Assembly: GCA_041581935.1 (NCBI GenBank)
Contig: JBFICP010000189.1
Span: forward strand, 1 to 6,369
Source: JAABYT01 sp041581935
GTDB taxonomy: Bacteria > Pseudomonadota > Gammaproteobacteria > HK1
DNA length: 6,369 nucleotides
Reading direction: 5' to 3'
The notes under the pieces are model-generated. The model saw nothing but the letters and a program-made list of their open reading frames with translations. It did no database searches and was not told the DNA's origin. The position numbers and the translations under genes were made by a program. Below, in pieces: positions 1-4,700 of the stretch (positions are counted from its first letter, which is position 1; the number at the start of each line of letters is the position of its first letter).

Positions 1-255
1 GCATTGCTGCGCATAGCGACGCTGCAGGAGAAGCACTTCTCCGACAACAACCAGTATGCGAACAGCACCACAACGCTCGGCTATGCCGCGCATCCTGCGG
101 CATCGAACGATGGTTTCTGGGCAGTCTCGATTACCGGCGTCGGTCCCGCGGCGTTCACGCAGAGCGCGGCACCGGCCGGCGGGCATGCCGATCCCGACTG
201 TGCCGCCATCACGCTGACCTCGGCGGGAATGAGAGGGCCTGCCGGCTGCTGGTAG
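1..255 (+). CDS. pilE: Type IV pilin, PilE-like, C-terminal part (5' end outside window)
   Basis: The frame is open from base 1 to the TAG at 253-255, giving the last 84 residues of a type IV pilin; the prepilin leader and the hydrophobic N-terminal helix are missing. The first visible residues (RIATLQEKHFSDNNQYA) match the end of the pilin alpha-1 helix and the start of the alpha-beta loop, where PilE/ComP-type pilins have an ATxQExyf..n..Y pattern. The C-terminus has two cysteines, C67 and C83 of this fragment, bounding the D-loop (DPDC ... GPAGCW). The terminal Cys-Trp is typical of PilE-like minor pilins, and the pair would form the usual pilin disulfide. Pilins are inner-membrane prepilins processed by PilD and built into the pilus. 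It converges with ispH, 34 bp away, as pilE and ispH are neighbours in Pseudomonas aeruginosa. The family is clear; the exact symbol (pilE rather than another minor or major pilin) is an inference. Confidence 0.85.
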   Translation, partial: ALLRIATLQEKHFSDNNQYANSTTTLGYAAHPAASNDGFWAVSITGVGPAAFTQSAAPAGGHADPDCAAITLTSAGMRGPAGCW

Positions 256-289
256 GTGCGCGGTCGGCCGCGGGCAATTCCCCGGCGTA

Positions 290-1279
290 TTACCCTTCAG
301 TGCCACTCGGGGACACGGAATGTCCCCGGTTCTTCTCGCTTCGCGCCAGGCTCTTGGGCAAAGAGAACACGACCCGCTCGCGCTTGCCCTCCTTCTCCTC
401 GACGAAGCTCCCGCCCCAGGACTTGAGTCGTGACAGCACCGCCTGCACCAGGATCTCCGGCGCCGATGCGCCGGCGGTGATACCCACCCGGGCAGCTCCC
501 TCGAACCATTTCCTGTCGAGCTCGTCGGCGCTGTCCACGAGGTAGGCGGTCGTGCCGAGCTTGCTGGCGAGCTCGCGCAGTCGATTCGAGTTGGAGCTCG
601 AGGGCGAGCCGACCACCAGGAAAACGTCGCAGTCCGGGGCCATCTGCTTCACGGCATCCTGACGGTTCTGCGTGGCATAGCAGATATCGTCCTTCTTCGG
701 CCCCGTGATCGAGGGAAATCGCTGACGAAGGGCGTCGATGACATCGGCGGTATCGTCCATGGAGAGCGTCGTCTGAGTCACGAAAGCGAGGTTCTCGGGA
801 TCCTCGACCTTGAGCTTGTGCACGTCGTCCGGCCCCTCGACAAGATACATCTTCGCGCCTTTGTTCGAGCCCGCCTCCCACTGCCCAAGCGTGCCCTGCA
901 CCTCCGGATGACCGGCATGGCCGATGAGAATGGTGTCGCGGCCCTCCTTGAGGTAGTTGATGACTTCCATGTGCACCTTGGTCACCAGCGGGCAGGTGGC
1001 ATCGAAAACCTCGAGACCGCGTTCCTGCGCCTCCCGGCGCACCGCCTTCGAGACGCCGTGGGCGCTGAATATCACCGTCGCGCCATCGGGCACCTCGGCC
1101 AGCTCCTCGACGAAAACCGCGCCCTTGTCAGCGAGATCGTCCACCACGTACTTGTTGTGCACGACCTCGTGGCGCACGTAAATCGGCGGCCCGAAAATGT
1201 CGAGGGCGCGCTCCACGATCTCGATAGCCCGGTCGACGCCGGCGCAGTAACCGCGTGGATTCGCCAGCAGGATTTCCAT
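290..1279 (-). CDS. ispH: 4-hydroxy-3-methylbut-2-enyl diphosphate reductase (IspH/LytB)
   Basis: IspH is the last enzyme of the MEP isoprenoid pathway. This cytosolic [4Fe-4S] protein reductively dehydroxylates HMBPP to IPP and DMAPP. From the ATG at 1279 the protein is 329 residues (E. coli about 316). The cluster cysteines are C12 (NPRGYCAGVD), C96 (DATCPLVTK) and C200 (DDICYATQNRQ). Substrate residues present are H41 (RHEVVHNK), H124 and E126 (GHAGHPEVQGT), T168 (TQTTLS), S228-S229-N230 (SSSNSNR) and S272 (AGASAPE), so the enzyme looks fully active. C12, H41, C96, H124 and E126 fall on E. coli numbers, which favours this ATG. A GTG two codons upstream (1283-1285) is a real alternative, because AAGAGG (1295-1300) lies 9 nt before it. 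The protein normally ends near FSLPKSL; the last ~13 residues are encoded by a REP-like palindrome. It appears monocistronic here, divergent from pilY1, rather than part of an ileS-lspA operon. Confidence 0.97.
   Translation of the reverse strand: MEILLANPRGYCAGVDRAIEIVERALDIFGPPIYVRHEVVHNKYVVDDLADKGAVFVEELAEVPDGATVIFSAHGVSKAVRREAQERGLEVFDATCPLVTKVHMEVINYLKEGRDTILIGHAGHPEVQGTLGQWEAGSNKGAKMYLVEGPDDVHKLKVEDPENLAFVTQTTLSMDDTADVIDALRQRFPSITGPKKDDICYATQNRQDAVKQMAPDCDVFLVVGSPSSSNSNRLRELASKLGTTAYLVDSADELDRKWFEGAARVGITAGASAPEILVQAVLSRLKSWGGSFVEEKEGKRERVVFSLPKSLARSEKNRGHSVSPSGTEG
307..329. repeat. REP-like palindrome overlapping the 3' end of ispH
   Basis: CGGGGACA (308-315) and TGTCCCCG (321-328) form a perfect 8-bp inverted repeat with a 5-base spacer, plus a possible T.G pair outside (307/329). 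The core GGGGACA-N5-TGTCCCC resembles the dispersed palindromes mobilised by REP-associated tyrosine transposases (RAYTs); that likeness is from memory and was not searched. It lies inside the ispH frame and encodes the tail after residue ~316 (NRGHSVSPSG). Read on the + strand it could also form a hairpin followed by TTCTTCT just past the pilin stop, so it may help end pilin transcription. Only one copy is seen in this window. Confidence 0.5.
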
Positions 1280-1321
1280 TGACACCCTGTGCTACCTCTT
1301 GATGGCAGTTAAACGTTGCAG

Positions 1322-1327
1322 TTTATA
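1322..1327 (-). promoter_or_regulatory. Possible -10 element for ispH
   Basis: Read on the minus strand this is TATAAA, one mismatch from the sigma-70 -10 consensus, about 43 bases before the ispH ATG. It follows a run of T in an otherwise GC-rich region. No good -35 hexamer is seen 16-18 bases upstream, so this is weak. A second candidate, TAGAAT, lies about 30 bases further upstream. Confidence 0.3.
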
Positions 1328-1364
1328 GGAAAAAAAGGCCCACAGCGACGATTCTAGCACCGTT

Positions 1365-1394
1365 GCAGGCGCGCGCCTGCGCGCGGGGCGCCCC
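1365..1394. repeat. Two adjacent GC palindromes
   Basis: GCAGGCGCGCGCCTGC (1365-1380) is a perfect 16-bp palindrome. Four bases later, GGGGCGCCCC (1385-1394) is a perfect 10-bp palindrome. They lie about 90 bp upstream of the ispH start. They could be a protein-binding site or simply reflect GC-rich low-complexity sequence; the function is unknown. Confidence 0.45.
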
Positions 1395-1508
1395 TGTCTG
1401 TCTCGCCCATCGAGCACGCACAGCCACGCCTCAGACGTCTCGATCGCGCCTCAAATTCCCATTACCGACGGCTTCGGGAACGGCGTTTTTGCCTTGCGGT
1501 AATCCGTC

Positions 1509-1539
1509 ACCGTCCGTCGTGGCGCGCGCGCCGTTCGTC
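1509..1539 (+). promoter_or_regulatory. Tandem AlgR-like (LytTR-type) boxes upstream of pilY1
   Basis: The second box, GCCGTTCGTC (1530-1539), contains an exact match to the AlgR core CCGTTCGTC known from Pseudomonas algD. The first box, ACCGTCCGTC (1509-1518), differs at one base from ACCGTTCGTC. The two are direct repeats starting exactly 21 bp apart, two helical turns, which is the geometry expected for a LytTR-family regulator dimer. Between and partly overlapping them lies the palindrome GGCGCGCGCGCC (1521-1532). AlgR is known to activate the P. aeruginosa fimU-pilVWXY1Y2E operon, so a site before pilY1 makes biological sense. The boxes lie about 230 bp upstream of the start codon. Whether this organism has an AlgR orthologue cannot be seen here. 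Confidence 0.45.
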
Positions 1540-1674
1540 GGTGCGGGTCCCGAATTTCATCACGTATTTGCCAACCCGGTCCGATAGATCTCACAGATCG
1601 CGAAGAATTGCGACGTGACTCGAATTTCGAAGCAGGGTGAGGACTCCAGCGACGGACGTCCAACGAGGTCGGGC

Positions 1675-1714
1675 AATAAAAGGGTACGACATCCGCTACC
1701 CGGGTGTCGTACCC
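1675..1714 (-). terminator. Strong hairpin, terminator-like on the minus strand
   Basis: GGGTACGACATCCG (1682-1695) pairs with CGGGTGTCGTACCC (1701-1714): 13 Watson-Crick pairs, one T.G, and a 5-base loop CTACC. Read on the minus strand the stem is followed by TTTTATT, which fits an intrinsic terminator. It would stop antisense transcription leaving pilY1 before it reaches ispH. On the + strand the stem is not followed by a T run, so there it would act as a 5' leader structure. The hairpin is directly visible; the terminator role is inference. Confidence 0.45.
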
Positions 1715-1746
1715 GCATAACAACACCAGGACCGGATGCCGTACCG
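1682..1746 (+). promoter_or_regulatory. Three-copy leader element with mutually exclusive pairings
   Basis: The motif CGGRTGYCGTACC occurs three times in 65 bases: inverted at 1682-1695, direct at 1701-1714 (CGGGTGTCGTACCC) and direct at 1733-1746 (CGGATGCCGTACCG). The inverted copy can pair with the second copy (14-bp stem, 5-base loop) or with the third copy (positions 1683-1695 with 1733-1745, 12 of 13 paired, 37-base loop), but not both. The third copy ends 7 bases before the pilY1 Shine-Dalgarno sequence and contains an in-frame ATG (1736). The two direct copies start 32 bp apart, about three helical turns, so a multi-site DNA operator is an equally good reading. No known riboswitch class was recognised. 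Confidence 0.45.
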
Positions 1747-1753
1747 CTGCAAC

Positions 1754-1759
1754 GAGGAG
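1754..1759 (+). promoter_or_regulatory. Ribosome binding site of pilY1
   Basis: GAGGAG lies 9 bases before the ATG at 1769, an ideal spacing. This decides for that start over the in-frame ATG at 1736, which has no such site and would place extra charged residues (MPYRCNEEIGQ) before the signal peptide. The frame is closed upstream by TAA at 1718-1720. Confidence 0.75.
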
Positions 1760-1768
1760 ATTGGGCAG

Positions 1769-4700
1769 ATGGGAAACGGTCGCTTCTACGCTCTGGTCCT
1801 GGCTATCGCACTCGGTGCCGTTTCCGGACTTCCCGTCCAGCTGAAAGCCGACGACACAGAGATCTATCTCGGTGACGTCACCGTCAGTGCCGGCGTGCGT
1901 CCCAACGTGCTCTTCATTCTCGATACATCGGGCAGCATGTCGGGTATGGACGGCATGAGCCAGGATCGCCTGGATCGAATGAAGGATGCCCTGCACGCGA
2001 TCCTCGACGACGTCAACAACATCAACGTCGGCCTGATGCGCTTCACCGACCCGGGTGGACCGATACTTTTTCCGGTCGCGTACATCGATGAGGACGTCTC
2101 CGTGGTCGCCGCCGGCGGCAGCAGCGGCGCAGACATCAACGTGCAGGTCAACGCCAGCAGCGACGACGCCGAGGAGCAGGTGAGCGGCGGCGCGGTCGAT
2201 CTTCTGGGCGAGCAGCTCGATCTGATTACCTCGACGGCCGCCGTTAGCAGCACCCTGGTCGCCCGTCAGGTCACGAGCCAATCGAGCAACGCGGAGGAGC
2301 GACTGAGCGACGGCGACATCATCACCGGTGTTCGGATCGATATGAATCCGGATCAGACCAACGCCGTACGCTTCGAGGCGATCAACATACCGCCGGCCGC
2401 CCTGATTCTCGACGCGCGCATCGTATTCACCGCGCGCAACAGCGACAGCAGCTCCACCGCGCTCACTTTCTACGGTCACCTGGATGCCGACGCGTCACCG
2501 TTCTCCACATCCTGCAGCAGCTGCTATGACGTTTCCGGACGCACCAAGACATCCGCTTCGGTGACCTGGAATCCGGGCTCGTGGAGCACCAACAACGAGT
2601 ACCCCAGCGACGATCTGACACCCATCGTCCAGGAGATCGTCGACCAGCCGAGCTGGGCATCCGGCAACGCCATGGCGTTCATCCAGACCAACGGGGGATC
2701 GGGCCAACGCCGTGCATATTCGTACAACGGCAGCAGCTCGCGGGCGGCGAAGCTCGAAATCACCTACGCGACGAGTGTCTCGAGCGACGATCAGGTGGTC
2801 GGTTTGCGCTTCCAGGGGATCGGCATACCCCAGGGCGCGACGGTGACGAGTGCCGTCATCGAGTTCTGGCCGGCGGCGGTGAGCAGCGGTTTGACCAACA
2901 TCAGAATCCACGGCGAGGACACCGATGACGCCGTCCCCTTCAGCGGATCCGTCAACAACTTGAGCGCCCGAACCAAGACCACTGCGAACGTGGACTGGAA
3001 CGCCGTCCCGCCCTGGGATGATGTCAACATCGTCCAGCAGTCGCCCGATCTCACCGGTATCGTCCAGGAGATCGTCAACCGCGGTGGCTGGTGCGGCGAC
3101 AACGCCATGGCCTTCATGATCGAGCTGAACGGCGTGGGCGGTGGGCCGCGCATCGCCGAGAGCTTCGATAACGATCCCTCGCGCGCGCCCATCCTGCGGG
3201 TGAACTACGATGAGTCGAGTGCCGCTCCGGGCGCCTGCATCAATCAATGGGTGCAGCGCCAGGTCGAAGTCAGCGACGACGATGCCGAGGAAACCATCAG
3301 CTCGGGCAGCGTTTCCATCGGCGGATCGAGCTTCGACATGCGCTCGACCCAGGTGAACGGCCTGCGTTTCCAGAACCTGCCAATCGCCCCGGGAACGTCG
3401 ATTCTCGAAGCGCACCTCGTCTTCACGGCGCGCAGCACCACTACCGGTGCCGCGACCCTGCGCTTCCACGCCGAGGACGTGGACGACTCACCGGGCTTCA
3501 GCAGCAGCGCAAGCGACGTCTCCGACAGAACCGAGACCACGGCGACCGCCACCTGGGTGCCCGCGGACTGGGACATCGTCGACGAGCAGCACGTCAGCAG
3601 CGACCTCACCGCGCTCGTCCAGGAGGTCGTGGATCGCCCGGGCTGGGCCGCCGGTAACAGCCTCACCATCATCCAGTCCCACGACTCCGGCAGCGAACGG
3701 CACGCGCACACCTACAACGGCAACGCGGCCGCTGCCCCCATGCTGCGCATCAAGGTCAACGGCGCCCTCGCCACCACCGGCAGCGGATTCAAGACGGTGC
3801 GCACGCGCTTGAAGGAGATCATCGACGACCTCGATCATCTTGGCCATACGCCCATTGTCGATACGCTCTACGAGGCGGCACGCTACTACCGCGGCGACTC
3901 CGTCTACTGGGGACTGACACGCGGCTTCGATCGATCGCTCGGCGACTTCAATGCCCCGAGCACCAACGACGGTGTGCGCCGCAATACGCGGGTCAGCCAC
4001 CCCTCGTCCTATACCGGCGGCTTTGTCGTGCGCGATGCGGGCTGCACCGACGCGAATCTCAATGCACCCGAGTGCATCACCGAATCGATCCTCGGCGCTG
4101 CCCAGTACACGAGCCCCATCAGCGACATCTGCCAGGGCAACAACATCGTGCTCCTCACCGACGGCATTGCCAATCACAACGATTCCGAGGCGCTTATCAA
4201 GAGCTACATTCCGACGGCAACCTGTATCAGCTCCGGCGGCAATGAGGCCTGCGCCCGGGATCTCGTCGAATGGATGCACACCGATGATATGAGCGTGCCA
4301 TTGAGCGGTGACCAGACCGTCAACATGTACACCATCGGCTTCAACTTCAGCGGCGATTTGCTGCGCGACATGGCAAGCCTCGGCGGTGGCAAGTTCTACG
4401 AAGCAAGCACGTCGAACGAGCTCGCCAACGTCTTCAAAGCGATCATCACCGATATTCTCGCGCGCACCACGTCATTCGCGACGCCGTCGCTCTCGGTCAA
4501 TGCCTTCAATCGTCTGTTTCATCGCAACGAAGTCTACTTCTCGCTGTTCAAACCGAATGCACGGGCTCTCTGGGAAGGCAACACCAAGAAATATCAGCTC
4601 TGCCAGAGCGCCTCCGACGGTTGCGTGCTCGGTGAAATTCTCGACGCGAACGGCGTGCCCGCCATCGGCTCGGACAACCGGATCCTCGATCTCGCCGAGA

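Larger units (their letters stand above)
1280..1768. other. Divergent intergenic region between ispH and pilY1
   Basis: About 490 bp with no convincing gene. Short open frames here have no ribosome binding site or recognisable composition. The region holds, in order from ispH: the ispH Shine-Dalgarno sequence and a possible -10; two GC-only palindromes (1365-1380 and 1385-1394); a 7-bp inverted repeat ATTACCG/CGGTAAT (1461-1467 and 1497-1503); two AlgR-like boxes flanking a 12-bp palindrome (1509-1539); a TCGAA/TTCGA motif near 1620-1630; the three-copy CGGRTGYCGTACC element (1682-1746); and the pilY1 ribosome binding site. No clear sigma-70 or sigma-54 promoter for pilY1 could be found by eye. 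Confidence 0.8.

Noticed and set aside
297..881. Second minus-strand open frame inside ispH
   Set aside because: It is an out-of-frame shadow rich in R and G; ispH has all its catalytic residues in its own frame.
818..1282. Plus-strand open frame opposite ispH
   Set aside because: It is the antisense of a well-conserved housekeeping gene, with no ribosome binding site or domain.
1461..1503. ATTACCG/CGGTAAT inverted repeat as an operator or terminator
   Set aside because: Only 7 bp with a 29-base spacer and no supporting context; likely chance.
1363..1587. Possible 74-codon gene in the intergenic region
   Set aside because: It has no Shine-Dalgarno sequence, its composition is that of random GC-rich DNA, and it covers palindromes and regulatory-looking boxes.
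1568..1596. Sigma-70 promoter from TTGCCA (1568-1573)
   Set aside because: The -35 match is good, but no acceptable -10 lies 15-19 bases downstream.
1286..1768. Cyclic-di-GMP (GEMM) riboswitch before pilY1
   Set aside because: These sometimes precede pilus genes, but the conserved GEMM blocks (the CAxGGCAAACC-like and GACGCAAAGC-like segments) are not present on either strand.
1736..1768. Upstream in-frame ATG at 1736 as the pilY1 start
   Set aside because: It has no ribosome binding site and would add acidic residues ahead of the signal peptide, whereas the ATG at 1769 has GAGGAG at 9 bases.
1615..1875. Possible 86-codon gene running into pilY1
   Set aside because: It overlaps the pilY1 signal peptide out of frame and shows no protein-like features.
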